DNA from: Rheum nobile
Taxonomy: Eukaryota > Streptophyta > Magnoliopsida > Caryophyllales > Polygonaceae
DNA: 64,000 nucleotides
Direction: 5' to 3'
NCBI GenBank assembly: GCA_027886185.1
Contig: WOAB01000056.1
Coordinates: 8,866,001 to 8,930,000 of the forward strand
Below, in pieces: positions 20,678 to 32,061 of the stretch. The translations under genes and the position numbers were made by a program. Numbering within the stretch: the stretch's first letter is position 1; each line of letters opens with the position of its first letter. The notes under the pieces are model-generated. The model had not been told where the DNA came from. It saw nothing but the letters and a program-made list of their open reading frames with translations, and made no database searches.

Positions 20678-22969
20678 TGTAACACCCCCAAATAACCTCT
20701 TGAAAGTATTACCGCCAGTGACCTCAGACATACTGTCCGATGTCACCCAAGGCTTTTCCAGTTGATATAAATCATTAAACCACAATTATAATACAACATA
20801 TCATAACTTTCATTTAAACCAAAGTCTCGGAATTTCAACAAAATTCCAAATACAACAAAATACATCAGGAATACAGCGGAAGTCTTTAAAATAACAACAA
20901 AAGGGTCTTGATCGCAATGATCACTCACCAAGGATCTTAACCTGAATAAACTTGTCAAAACAATGTTCGCCTCTATAGTCGTTTTAGCCTTCACATGACG
21001 GCAACTTATCTGATGTGCCGAATCGAACGGATGACACCAGCCAACCATGCAGAGAACAATTACGGTTGATTAGTCTAATGAAAGACTAAGCAAGGGTACA
21101 AAGCAGAGTGGTTCGAAGTAGACGTATTAGGTTAGACTCATCGTCTCTCGAATAACAGTCGATAACGATAGTCAACCACCATACTCCTACTAGAATATAT
21201 GAAAAGGCATGATCAAGAGAAGATTTTGGAGACCGAGTCTCACAGCAATCAGTCCCAAAAGAAGACTTCAATGAATTGAGTCTTATCGGAAATATGACAA
21301 ATATTGGGGAACATAAATAAAACACACAAGCGTTCAAAACGACTTGATGTTTCGGTTCACGACCAACCTCACCGCTCAAAGAGAATCCAGATTGGAAAGA
21401 GAATGTTACTCTGATCAAAGTCAAGACGAGATTTTCTAGCTGCAATATTGCCTAGTTGCACTACTCGCCCAAGGGTATATTTAATTATGTGCGACAACGG
21501 CACTTATCTCATTTAATTCCAAAACCCACATCACGTTATAAGCTTTTAAATATATATTTTGCCATGAGGGACATATATCGAAGGGGATCCTTCCCAAGGT
21601 TTGTGACACTAGCTAAGTGCACCACCTCTATACTCGGATAGAGGACGATCATGATCCGCCAGTTGGTGTCAGGGTCTCTGATGCCCTCTCAACCAATAAT
21701 TATCAAGAAACGACTGGACCCCAGGGTCCCAGTAACGTTCCTACGAATACTCGTGCTAACTAAACAGTTCAACACAGTAATAATCCACATCACAGTCATC
21801 ATGGCCAACATCAAAAACATATATCGATACTAGCGTTGTTCTAACAGATATACAACCTAGTATAATATCATGTTTTAAATCACATATATAATAGCGTTGT
21901 TCTAACAAATATACAACCTATTATAATATCTCCTTTTAATCATATCATTTAACAAAACTGTTCCCAACGCAAACAGTAAATCATCCCAAATTAATTAACA
22001 ACTAAACAAATGATAATTAATTGAAATATGGAATGATGAGCAAGAGCGAACCGCCACTTGCCTTAGATCCGTAGAAGCTTAAAGACGACGATGGGATTTC
22101 CGGGCTCGAAACAGGGACAGATCTGAGACCACAGATTCCTTCGGATCGACCCATAAAGAAATCCTAAGTTAGATTCAATATCCACGTATATGAAACTAAA
22201 AGAATACGAAAAGAATCGAGGGAGTCAAGCCTCGCCCAAGACCACACACCCAAGAACACACACTCGGACAAGGCTCGTCGCGGGTGCGGTGGAGCTCTTA
22301 CCGCGGGGTGCGGTGGTGTTACAGTGGCGAGCTCGCGATAGTGTTTTAATGGAGAAAACTCACCCAATCACTTCGTTTGCTTTCGATTCGATTGTGGCTT
22401 CACTTCTAACCTTCGTAGGCTTTAGAATACCACTTAGGAACACCTTCACAACAAAGCTCAAAGCTTGGTGCTTCAATGGAGAAAACAGAGGAGGAAGATG
22501 ACGCTCCTTCCCTTTCTGATTTCGACCCCTTTTATAGCCCAAAAACGAGCCTCCTCAGAGGGGACAAGCAAGGAGACCAGGGGGCAAGGCTAGGTGCCAC
22601 TTGGGCTGCCTAGGCCTGACAACTCCGGCGAGTTGCAGCCAAGCCTTATCGCGAAGACGAAGACCGCCTCAGCTGTTGGCCTTCGCCGCGGGTGCGGCCA
22701 CTTGACCGCGGGGTGCGGTCAAGGCCATTTTTCACCCTTTTGTCCGTTTTGACTTTGGGTTAATCTTCTTAATCCCGGGTTAAATATATTCGTACACGAA
22801 CGACTATTTAACCTTGAACATACGTCAACTGTATTTTATATTACTCGGAAAAAATATTACAGAGATCAAACATATTACCGAATGTCTGAACTTCTCTGAA
22901 ATTAATCCGACTTGTAATACGGGAGTTGGAAAAATTCCAAAATATCCTTATAAAATGAGGGATATTACA
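20678..22969 (-). repeat. Gypsy 3' LTR (left)
   Basis: 2292 bp, TG..CA ends. It is the same length as the right LTR and differs by scattered substitutions, about 2% by eye. It contains CG-dense words (ACCGCGGGGTGCGGT, twice). Open frames inside are not genes. Confidence 0.93.
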
Positions 22970-22972
22970 TTA

Positions 22973-22984
22973 CCTCTCCCTTAA
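22973..22984 (-). other. Gypsy polypurine tract
   Basis: The minus strand reads TAAGGGAGAGGT just before the 3' LTR, the usual primer for plus-strand DNA. Confidence 0.75.
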
Positions 22985-23253
22985 AAGAAGTTTCAACCCC
23001 GAAACTTGATTATTCTAGGCCGAAAACAACTCGGGAAAGCGTCTAAGCATATCCTCTTCAGTAACATCCAGCAAGTCCTAGAAAACTGCGCACCTCATTC
23101 ACAACCTGAGGCCGCTTCCAAATAGCTACCGCTTCGATCTTCTGGGGTTCAATCATAACCCTAACCTTACTGATCACACGGCCTAAGAAAGCCATTTCTT
23201 TAATCCAAAAGTCATATTTAGACAACTTTGCATATAGCTGATTTGTCTAAGGA

Positions 23254-23700
23254 CTAACCCTCATGAGCTTCCTTGCTCGGGGAATAGATCAAAATACCAT
23301 CGATGAAGACCACCACGAACTTATCCAAGTACTGGAGAAAACATCGATTCACGAGGTCCATGAAAACTACTGGAGCATTGGTGACTACGAACTCGTAGTG
23401 ACCATATCTCATCCGGAAAGCAATCCTCAGAATATCTTCCTTATGAGTCCTGAGTTGGTGGTAACCAAACCTCAAATCGATTTTGGAAAATATTTTTGCT
23501 CCTTGCAACTGATCCAACAGATCATCAATCCTTAACAACGAATATTTATTCTTGATCGTGACTTTATTCAACTCTCGCCAGTTGATACACAGTTGAAACG
23601 ATCCATCTTTCTTCTTGACAAACAAAATCGGGGCACCCCAAGGCGATGCACTCGGCCTTATATAATCCTTGTCAAGAAAATCCTCGAGTTGCTTCTTCAA
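23254..23700 (-). pseudogene. Gypsy reverse transcriptase (active-site change)
   Basis: The frame holds most of the RT fingers and palm: IRPSASPWGAPILFVKKKDGS, INWRELNKVT, DLLDQLQGAKIFSKIDLR, GYHQL and YGHYEFVVTNAP. The catalytic motif reads FIDG instead of FIDD, so one of the two Asp residues is lost. The frame stops soon after, and the rest of RT, RNase H and integrase are absent before the 3' LTR. Confidence 0.88.
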
Positions 23701-23797
23701 CTCTTACATCTCAACAGGAGCCATCCGATACGGTGCCTCCGAAATCGGCGCGGTACCAGACTCAAAATCAATAGAAAATTCCACGTCACTCTTCGGG

Positions 23798-24073
23798 TTA
23801 ACCGGGAATATCTTCTGAAAAGATATCCGAAAACTCACTAATCACAGGAATATCAAGAATTGATGGTTTATCTTTCATGGGCGGATCCAGGTAGCAAAGG
23901 TACCCGACACAACCTTGTCGAAGTAGCTTAAACGCAGCCATCACATTGATGAGTCTGCCGTTATCAGCGTCATTCCGACCCTTAAATCTGCATACACACT
24001 GGCCCCCAGATGACACCGTCATAGTTCTTGAACTAAAATCGATGACCGCCCCATGACGCGTCAGCAAATCCAT
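23798..24073 (-). pseudogene. Gypsy protease to RT linker
   Basis: It begins MDLLTRHGAVIDF (the end of the retropepsin region) and ends in IPVISEFSDIFSEDIPG, the conserved segment before RT in chromovirus and Tat-type gypsy elements. The catalytic DSGA region just upstream is degraded. Confidence 0.75.
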
Positions 24074-24179
24074 ACCGAGAAATTATCGTATGGAGCCATG
24101 GATAATCAAATTAAATCCGCCTCGAACTCCTTACCCTTAATGGTAATCAATAAGTCTGACAGACGCTTGGTTCCAACTA

Positions 24180-24420
24180 AATGGTCACCATCTTGGACCA
24201 GCCCACTACATGGTTCACAGACGGCCCACTAGTGGCTCCGAGCCCAGGCCCAACCATTACTAACGTCCACTGTTGCCATGAGTCGCTGTCCATACATCTC
24301 AACCCATCCTTGGTAGCTCCACCTAATTAATAGGCAGCCATCTCCAAGAGGTTGTTGGTGAGTCTTGAACACGAGACCTCACCCATACCAAGCAACGAAA
24401 CACTAACTTGGTATAAACCA
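24180..24420 (-). mobile_element. Possible SINE-like insertion inside the gypsy
   Basis: Read on the minus strand, GGTCTCGTGTTCAAGACTC resembles a Pol III B box in context, and the segment interrupts the link between the zinc knuckles and the protease. I found no A-tail or duplication, so it could be an unrelated insertion. Confidence 0.3.
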
Positions 24421-24560
24421 AAGGTTCATATATAAGAAGAGTTACAACAAAAGGTTCACAACCTCGTTGCACACACAACTTAACTTACTACACAACTATC
24501 CAAGACGAAAGACTGGGTAACACCCAAATCAACAACATACCAACAAAAGGTATAAACACT

Positions 24561-24929
24561 TTAAGCATATGGAGCATCGGGTCCATCCGCCTCATGCATC
24601 TCGTAAAGGCGTTGACCTTGACTCCCAGAAGCCATTGGGGCTTTCCCCTTGTTATGTGCAGCTGTCTGCATCGAAGGACTAGGAGCTTCCACCGGACTGA
24701 ACCTGGGTCGGTTGTTCTGATTAATAGACCCCTTCCGTGACTCTGCTCCTTCCTGCTTTCCCTGCCAACAAAACCTCTGTAAATGTCCTTCCCTTCCACA
24801 ACCAAAACACGTCTTCCTTTCCTTCTGACACACAAAGCTTTTGTGCCCAGTTATACCACAATTGTGACATTGGATCAGACTCTTGCCCTGACCCGACTGC
24901 TGTGTTGACCCTCCTTGAGTCATATCCAT
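24561..24929 (-). pseudogene. Gypsy gag, zinc-knuckle part
   Basis: Two CCHC knuckles in tandem, CHNCGITGHKSFVC and CFGCGREGHLQRFC, are followed by a basic tail. This is the nucleocapsid region, separated from the capsid part by stops in between. Confidence 0.88.
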
Positions 24930-25331
24930 TTTTACTCGCCCAGATTTGGCAAAATCAGATGGTGGCGCAGGACGTTTAAATCCACTCGCCTAAGGCTGGT
25001 TCTGCACCTGCCTCTGGCTCTTACGCTTCTTGTTCGACTCCTCCAGAGTCACCTCCAACTTATAGGCTGCATCCACATACTGCTCCAAGGTAGAGCATCC
25101 GTGACGCACCATCCATGGCTTAATGTCTGGGCTCATCCATTCATGGAAGTATCAGATCTTCTGCTCCTCGCTGGACACCTCTGGCCCAGCATACTGCAAT
25201 AAATGATTGAACTTGGCCGCCAACTCGGTCACTTTCAATCCATCAATCTTTCGATACAGAAACTCCTTATGCTTTTCTTCCCTCATAGCTCGAGAGAAGA
25301 AACGATCATTCATTTTAGCCTTGAACATTCC

Positions 25332-25889
25332 CTAGTTCAAATCAACATGATCAGCTAGACCGGTGTTCTCCCACCATTCGCTAGTATCTTCCTTCAATTG
25401 AAGGGAAGCAATGTGCACTCTCTCCGCTTTTGTGCACTCAACATTACGAAACAACCGTTCCATATGTGAGAACCAATGAGCCACTCTGACTGGTTCTCCT
25501 TTTCCATCATAGTTGTCAGGTCTCATAGAGTTAATGGCCTTTAGTGCTCGGCCATAATCACCTCTATTCCTGACTGCCTCTTCTCGGTGTACATGGACAT
25601 CTTGTTCCTCAAGCCTAGGAGCTACTGGAGGAATTGGCACAGCATGTGCCTGAGGTGCATTTGGTCGCATTATACTTGTAAATGCTTGCATGATGATTCC
25701 TCGTATTGCTTCAATTGTTGCTGCATCAAACACCCCTGGAGCGTCGGCCGAAGCTTGGCCATTGCCTCCTGGATTGTTGTGAGAAACTGACTCGTGTTCC
25801 TCCACAAGGTTTGCAACATTCCTCACGTTTGGCCTGGGGTCATTACTCGGCCCAGCACCAGCACGGATAGTGTTCCTCGTGTTCACCAT
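25332..25889 (-). pseudogene. Gypsy gag, capsid N-terminal part
   Basis: The start MVNTRNT is common in plant gypsy gag proteins. A Pro/Glu-rich stretch follows, then the retrotransposon gag domain begins (FSHMERLFRNV, AERVHIASLQLKEDTSEWWEN). A stop codon cuts it at 25332, and further gag sequence continues in broken frames to about 24960. Confidence 0.85.
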
Positions 25890-26342
25890 CTATTTACCGA
25901 TCAAATTCCAAGGATTTCATACATTAATATCATCCCGATATACTTAACGTAATAAAATCAACTTAGAATAGATCAAACTAGGTAAATTTCATTAGATGAA
26001 CTTGAACCGAGTTACTAGGTTCTACAACCTCAAATCATAACGAGGGAACTGGGAATTCAAGCCTTACTGGAGATAGTGAAACTACCTCGGCTTCTTCTGA
26101 GTCCCTTTGAAGAGAACAGAATGCACCCATATCCTCCGGGTGACGAGAAGAGAGTTAGTCTTTCTAAATATGGAAGTTCATTTCCATATCAGACTAAAGA
26201 AGAAGGCACGACTAGAACGGTAATAATTTTCTTTGAAAATTCAGAGCCTTCAAAAACATTTCTCAATTTCAAACGAGTGATCGGTTTAAAAATTTTGTTC
26301 CAGTAAAACATTTTAAACCCGACCCGAAAGAAAAAAAATTCG

Positions 26343-26354
26343 GCTCTGATACCA
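26343..26354 (-). other. Gypsy primer-binding site (tRNA-Met type)
   Basis: The minus strand reads TGGTATCAGAGC, complementary to the 3' end of initiator tRNA-Met, four bases inside the 5' LTR. Confidence 0.85.
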
Positions 26355-26358
26355 AGTC

Positions 26359-28650
26359 TGTAACACCCCCAAATAACCTCTTGAAAGTATTACCGCCAGT
26401 GACCTCAGACGTACTGTCCGATGTCACCCAAGGCTTTTCCAGTTGATATAAATCATTAAACCACAGTTATAATACAACATATCATAACTTTCATTTAAAC
26501 CAAAGTCTCGAAATTTCAACAAAATTCCAAATACAACAAAATACATCAGGAATACAACAGAAGTCTTTAAAATAACAACAAAAGGGTCTTGATCGCAATG
26601 ATCACCCACCAAAGATCTTAACCTGAATAAACTTGTCAAAACACTGTTCGCCTCTATAGTCGTTCTAGCCTTCACAGGACGGCAACTTATCTGATGTGCC
26701 GAATCGAACGGATGACACCAGCCAACCATGCAGAGAACAATTACGGTTGGTTAGTCTAATGAAAGACTAAGCAAGGGTACAAAGCAGAGTGGTTCGAAGT
26801 AGACGTATTAGGTTAGACTCATCGTCTCTCGAATAACAGTCGATAACGATAGTCAACCACCATACTCCTACTAGAATATATGAAAAGGCATGATCAAGAG
26901 AAGATTTTGGAGACCGAGTCTCACAGCAATCCATCCCAAAAGAAGACTCCAATGAATTGAGTCTTATCGGAAATATGACAAATGTTGGGGAACATAAATA
27001 AAACACACAAGCGTTCAAAACGACTTGATGTTTCGGTTCACGACCAACCTCACCGCTCAAAGAGAATCCAGATTGGAAAGAGAGCGTTACTCTGATCAAA
27101 GTCAAGACGAGATTTCCTAGCTGCACTATTGCCTAGCTGCACTACTCGCCCAAGGGTATATTTAATTATGTGCGACAACGGCACTTATCTCATTTAATTC
27201 CAAAACCCACATCACGTTATAAGCTTTTAAATATATGTTTCGCCATGAGGGACATATATCGAAGGGGATCCTTCCCAAGGTTTGTGACACTAGCTAAGTG
27301 CACCACCTCTATACTCGGATAGAGGATGATCATGATCCGCCAGTTGGTGTCAGGGTCTCTGATGCCCTCTCAACCAATAATTATCAAGAAACGACTAGAC
27401 CCCAGGGTCCCAGTAACGTTCCTACGAATACTCGTGCTAACTAAACAGTTCAACACAGTAATAATCCACATCACAGCCATCATGGCCAACATCAAAAACA
27501 TATATCTATACTAGTGTTGTTCTAACAGATATACAACCTAGTATAATATCATATTTTAAATCACATATATAATAGCGTTGTTCTAACAAATATACAATCT
27601 ATTATAATATCTCATTTTAATCATATCATTTAACAAAATTGTTCCCAACGCAAACAGTAAATCATCCCAAATTAATTAACAACTAAACAATTGATAATTA
27701 ATTGAAATATGGAATGATGAGCAAGAGCGAACCGCCACTTGTCTTAGATCCGCAGAAGCTTAAAGACGACGATGGGATTTCCGGGCTTGAAACAGGGACA
27801 TATCTGAGACCACAGATTCCTTCGGATCGACCCATAAAGAAATCCTAAGTTAGATTCAATATCCACGTATATGAATCTAAAAGAATACGAAAAGAATCGA
27901 GGGAGTCAAGCCTCGCCCAAGACCACACACCCAAGAACACACACTCGGACAAGGCTCGATGCGGGTGCGGTGGAGCTCTTACCGCGGGGTGCGGTGGTGT
28001 TACAGTGGCGAGCTCGCGACAGTGTTTTAATGGAGAAAACTCACCCAATCACTTCGTTTGCTTTCGATTCGATTGTGGCTTCACTTCTAACCTTCTTAGG
28101 CTCTAGAATACCACTTAGAAACACCTTCACAACAAAGCTCAAAGCTTGGTGCTTCAATGGAGAAAACAGAGGAGGAAGATGACGCTCCTTCCCTTTCTGA
28201 TTTTGACCTCTTTTATAGCCCAAAAACGAGCCTCATCAGAGGGGACAATCAAGGAGACCAGGGGGCAAGGCTACGTGACACTTGGGCTGCCTAGGCCTGA
28301 CAACTCCGGCGAGTTGCATCCAAGCCTTATCGCGAAGACGAAGACCGCCTCAGTTGTTGGCCTTCGCCGCGGGTGCGGCCACTTGACCGCGGGGTGCGGT
28401 CAAGGCCATTTTTCACCCTTTTGTCCGTTTTGACTTTGGGTTAATCTTCTTAACCCCGGGTTAAATGTATTCGTACACGAACGAATATTTAACCTTGAAC
28501 ATACGTCAATTGTATTTTATATTACTCGGAAAAAATATTACAGAGATCAAACATATTACGGAATGTCTGAACTTCTCTGAAATTAATCCGACTTGTAATA
28601 CGGGAGTTGGAAAAATTCCAAAATATCCTTATAAAATGAGGGATGTTACA
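26359..28650 (-). repeat. Gypsy 5' LTR (right)
   Basis: 2292 bp, starting TGTAACACC and ending TGTTACA. The partner of the left LTR. The target duplication ATAAC follows at 28651. Confidence 0.93.
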
Positions 28651-28655
28651 ATAAC

Positions 28656-31247
28656 AATGTCGAAAAGGATCCACTTCCAAATGAGGTAATTTATGTTATT
28701 TAAAGTTAAAGTTTTCATTTTTTGTTTGGGACATGTTCAAAGTTTTGAGCTTTAGTTGTTTAGGGTTTAGAAAACAATACATATTTGTTGTTTAGGGTTT
28801 AGCCAAGTTTCACATGCTAGATTTTCAAAGTTTTGAACTTGATATTTATTGTTTAGGTATTAGAAACCAAGTTTTACATGCTAGATTTTGAGGGATACAT
28901 GTGTAAGAAAGCAAGATCCACGTTAGATTGAAGAACAGTTTCACACGTTATGCCCTAAACATGTCCACACGTAACGTGTGAAACATGTCCACACGTAACG
29001 TGTTACGTGTGGGACATGTGCCAGATTGTGGTTTCACACGTTACGTGGGGACATGCTTCACACTTCACGTGTGGCACATGTCACGCGTAACGTGTGAAAC
29101 ATGTCCACGCGTAACGTGTGAAACCACAACCAGATTCTGGTTTCTGGAGGTTTTTGTGCCTTCTGTAAAAGGGCACGGTTTAGGGCACGGTTTGTGACAA
29201 ATCGTGCACTTTACCAGAATGTGGTTTCTGGTTTAGGGTTATTACACATTTATATAGAGAGTAATTCTGTGCCTTTAAATTGATGTCTAAGAATGCTTCC
29301 TTAAAGGGAATTATGGTTTCACAGTTGATAATTAGTTCACTATTATTTGTGTATACAGGCGAACTATTATTTGTACGAGGGGTTAAACAATATTTCCCTC
29401 GATGACTGGAGCACCCCACAAAAATCATTTTCTGGCTGGGAAACACCTCATCAACCGTTGTCGGAATGGAACACACCATCTGAGTGTAAAACACCAGATG
29501 ATATACCATCCTTCTCACTGGGATCATTTGACTATAGTTGTCCGCCTCCAGAAGCATCTTTATCTCATGAAGAGACTAAGAATTCGGCTTCTGCTAACCC
29601 ACAATTTTGCTTTCCATCCCTACACACACAACCTCAGTTTAGTGTACCACCAGAAGAGGATGTTTTCGTCTCTGCTGACTATTCAGATTTCTTCAAAACA
29701 GACCAAATCTGGGAGTCCAGGGAAGAAGCATTTATGTGGGCGCGGGAGACTGCTATATGTCACAAGTTATGCATCATAAAGGGGAGGAATAAACCTTCCG
29801 CGTATAGAGCCCTTGGGGGGACTTGGTTACCGTGCGATAGGCATTGACAAAACATCCGTAAACAAGCTGACCAAGTGAGGGACACCACAAAGTCGAAGAA
29901 GTGTGGGTGTCCATTCATGTTGAGGCTGAAAGAAGGGCCGAAGGGATCATGAAAGATTAGTGTACAACATGGAACTCACAATCATGTGATAACAGAGAAT
30001 TTGTATGGTCATGCATTAGTTGGGCGACCAAACGCTGAAGAGAAGGAGATTATTAGGGCGATGACAGTTAATCATTGCAAGCCTCAAAAGATTTTTACTA
30101 CAATAAGGTCGTCCCAATGAAACTTGACCAAGATGAAGCAAGTGTACAACATCATGCATGAGATACGAAAAAAGGGCATGGAAGGAAGAACAGTGGTGCA
30201 ACAGTTCTTCTATGAGTGCAATGAGAAGGGATACTTCATGGAGCATAGATTCAATACAGAGACCAATAAGATAACATATATCTTCTTCGCAAGCCCGGAC
30301 TAGTTGTCGATGCTGAAGGCATTCTCGTACATTGTGTTGTTGGACTCTATATACGCAACTAACAGGTTAGTAACACACATATCTATTATATTCTTCACTT
30401 GTTCATGTAATCATTAGCATGCCATAACATATCATTATGTGTGCGGATACGATTTTCCCTTTCTTGAAATTGTCGGCATCACATCTGTTTGGAAAAACTA
30501 CAATATTGTCGGGGCGTTTCTAGAGCATGAGGACGAAAAGAGTTACAAGTGGGCAATAGAACAACTTTCAAAGATGTTTGTCAAGGTATAACGAGCACCC
30601 ACATGCTTGGTTATAGATCGGGAGAAGGCGTTGATGAATGCCTTAGAGAAGCAGTTTCCAGAAGAAGTGGGCTTTTGTTCGACGTACCATGATCGCTACG
30701 TTGAAACAAGAGTATGAGCTATTCACGCCAATTTGGATGTCTACGATGACACTTGAGGCAATGGAGGCGAAGCTTGCATGGTTTCCTTCGCCCAACATGC
30801 CTGCCCCATGGGAGACGTGGTTGGACCTCCCGGATATGGGATGTTTGGTGGCAATTGCATTCAACTGTGTGTTCGTCTCCGTTGGGTGTTGGTGTTGGCA
30901 CGACATACATGCCTATGAGGGTGAAACCAAATCAAGCGGTTGGAGAGAAGTTGAAGACGATATGCATTTGCCATGTCCAAAAAGAGCAACATTTCATTGT
31001 GGTACGTTAATACAATCAAATAAGTTGAAACTATCTTATGTTAAAACATATGTTTGATGCAATGACTTTGATGTAGATTGGCATTGCCGAAACATCGCCC
31101 TTGCCGTACCTTTACGGGCCGTGGTTGAGATTTCATGATCCGAATGTGCGTGATTTGGTAGATCCATTCCTTGATCGATTGACGGAGTACCAACCAGACA
31201 AACCAAAGAAGCAAAGAGGAAAGAAGAAAGTTGAAACTATTTTATGA
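28656..31247 (+). pseudogene. MULE-1 transposase with OTU-like C-terminus
   Basis: Exon 1 resumes at 28656-28685. Exon 2 is 29359-30365 and has a linker rich in Trp-x-Thr-Pro, then a FAR1-like DNA-binding region (WARETAICHKLC, CGCPFMLRL, HGTHNH) and the MULE transposase start (LKAFSYIVLLDS). After a phase-2 intron come LEIVGITSVW, FLEHEDEKSYKWAIEQL and VIDREKALMNALEKQFP, which carries the second catalytic Asp. The region with the third acidic residue and the SWIM finger is deleted. From about 30690 the frame is an OTU-like tail (WLDLPDMGCLVAIAFNCVF, CICHVQKEQHFIV). A last exon runs from 31077 to a stop at 31245-31247. Stops at 29845, about 29950, 30117 and 30301 plus one frameshift make it inactive. 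Confidence 0.75.
28929..29130. repeat. Palindrome cluster C within MULE-1 intron 1
   Basis: Eight or nine copies of CACACGTNACGTGTG or near-copies (some CACGCGTAACGTGTG) alternate with ACATGTCC or ACATGTGCC spacers at about 20-27 bp intervals. They lie in the intron between exon 1 (ends 28685) and exon 2 (starts 29359). Confidence 0.85.
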
Positions 31248-31429
31248 AACTATTTTATGCAATGACTTTGATGTAATACCAAGACACATGTTCGTTGTAT
31301 TTATGAGCTGTTGGTGAAATATCAAGACACATGTTTCCCTCATCCCTCAGTAGATCATACATATAGGTTCAATTTTTCTTATTTATGAGATGTTGGTGAA
31401 ATACCAAGACACATGTTTTTACAGAAGGC

Positions 31430-31578
31430 ACATAATCCACCAGAAACATTTCCACGGTCGCGGCAATTCTTCCGCGGTCGCGGAAAACCTTCTATAAAGA
31501 ACCAAATAAGTTGAATTACACACGTTACGTGTGGTGCAGTTCCACACGTAACATGTGGAATTCAACTTATTTCTGGCG
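31430..31578. repeat. Palindrome cluster D, terminal inverted block of MULE-1
   Basis: AAATAAGTTGAATT with CACACGTTACGTGTGG is followed, after TGCAGTT, by CCACACGTAACATGTGG and AATTCAACTTATTT. This forms an almost perfect inverted repeat of about 69 bp (31504-31572). An outer pair (CCACCAGAAA, TTTCTGGCGG) extends it. Upstream is a direct repeat GGTCGCGG (31456, 31475). Confidence 0.8.
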
Positions 31579-31579
31579 G

Positions 31580-32061
31580 ATGGTAAAATGTGAAATTAAT
31601 AAAATGTGAAATTACAAGAATAAGGTTTTCCATGCAACTTACAATGCGCTGGTAAAGGGTGTACGCCACGTGATTGGCAAAACCCTTCAGAAGTTCGGGC
31701 ATCTCTGGACCTCCAGGTACTCTCACCTGCAATTCAGGGTCATATCTTCCCTTGTTCTTCGTTCGGGGAGGTTTTTTCCCGCGAAGAGGTAGCTTCCTGT
31801 GGCTCCTCGTCCGCATAATCAGGTTGACCTCTTGGAGCCCAAGCCGGACTATCCTCGTCCTACATTTTTTTTTACAAATGATAAGTAATTACATTTTTAT
31901 CATACACTCATATTTTCATATATTAAGGCTACTTACCATAGGATGAGGTGCGTTCGGGTTGAGTCCCGGGTTCTCCCATGGGTTGTACCCCATCTGATCA
32001 TCTACGCCGCCTTGATAATAGACGGGGTTGTGATGATGGATGTGAGGGCTCTGATGGAGGT
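31580..32061 (-). pseudogene. Exon-like segments next to the MULEs, unrecognised
   Basis: On the minus strand an Asn/Pro-rich open stretch (YNPWENPGLNPNAPHPM) ends at a clean GTAAGT donor at about 31936. An AG acceptor at about 31861 then leads into DEDSPAWAPRG and, after a frameshift, to a basic segment and VPGGPEMPELLKGFANHVAYTLYQRI. It lies just beyond the truncated LTR at 32062, so it may be the C-terminal end of MULE-2 or a second MULE gene. I cannot name the family. Confidence 0.35.

Larger units (their letters stand above)
20678..28650 (-). mobile_element. Ty3/gypsy LTR retrotransposon with two 2292-bp LTRs
   Basis: The element is bounded by a perfect 5-bp duplication ATAAC (20673-20677, 28651-28655). 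The LTRs begin TGTAACACC and end TTACA. The primer-binding site (TGGTATCAGAGC on the minus strand) lies next to the right LTR and the polypurine tract (TAAGGGAGAGG) next to the left one, so it is oriented minus. The interior, only 3389 bp, encodes gag, protease and reverse transcriptase. RNase H and integrase are deleted. LTRs of equal length with few differences mean a recent insertion. The defective interior implies it was mobilised by a helper. Confidence 0.93.
19286..31572 (+). mobile_element. MULE-1, a degenerate Mutator-like element with nested gypsy
   Basis: I define the extent by clusters of the palindrome CACACGTNACGTGTG at 19286-19425, 20393-20482, 28929-29130 and 31504-31572, and by the coding parts between them. 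Those are a divergent GRF zinc-finger gene (minus) and a MULE transposase with an OTU-like tail (plus). A gypsy element fills 20678-28650, so the element would be about 4.3 kb without it. Exact ends and a 9-bp duplication are not visible to me. The boundaries are approximate and the assignment rests on the transposase. Confidence 0.6.

Noticed and set aside
30643..30910. Minus-strand open frames of 63-87 codons
   Set aside because: Shadows of the MULE-1 OTU-like reading on the plus strand.
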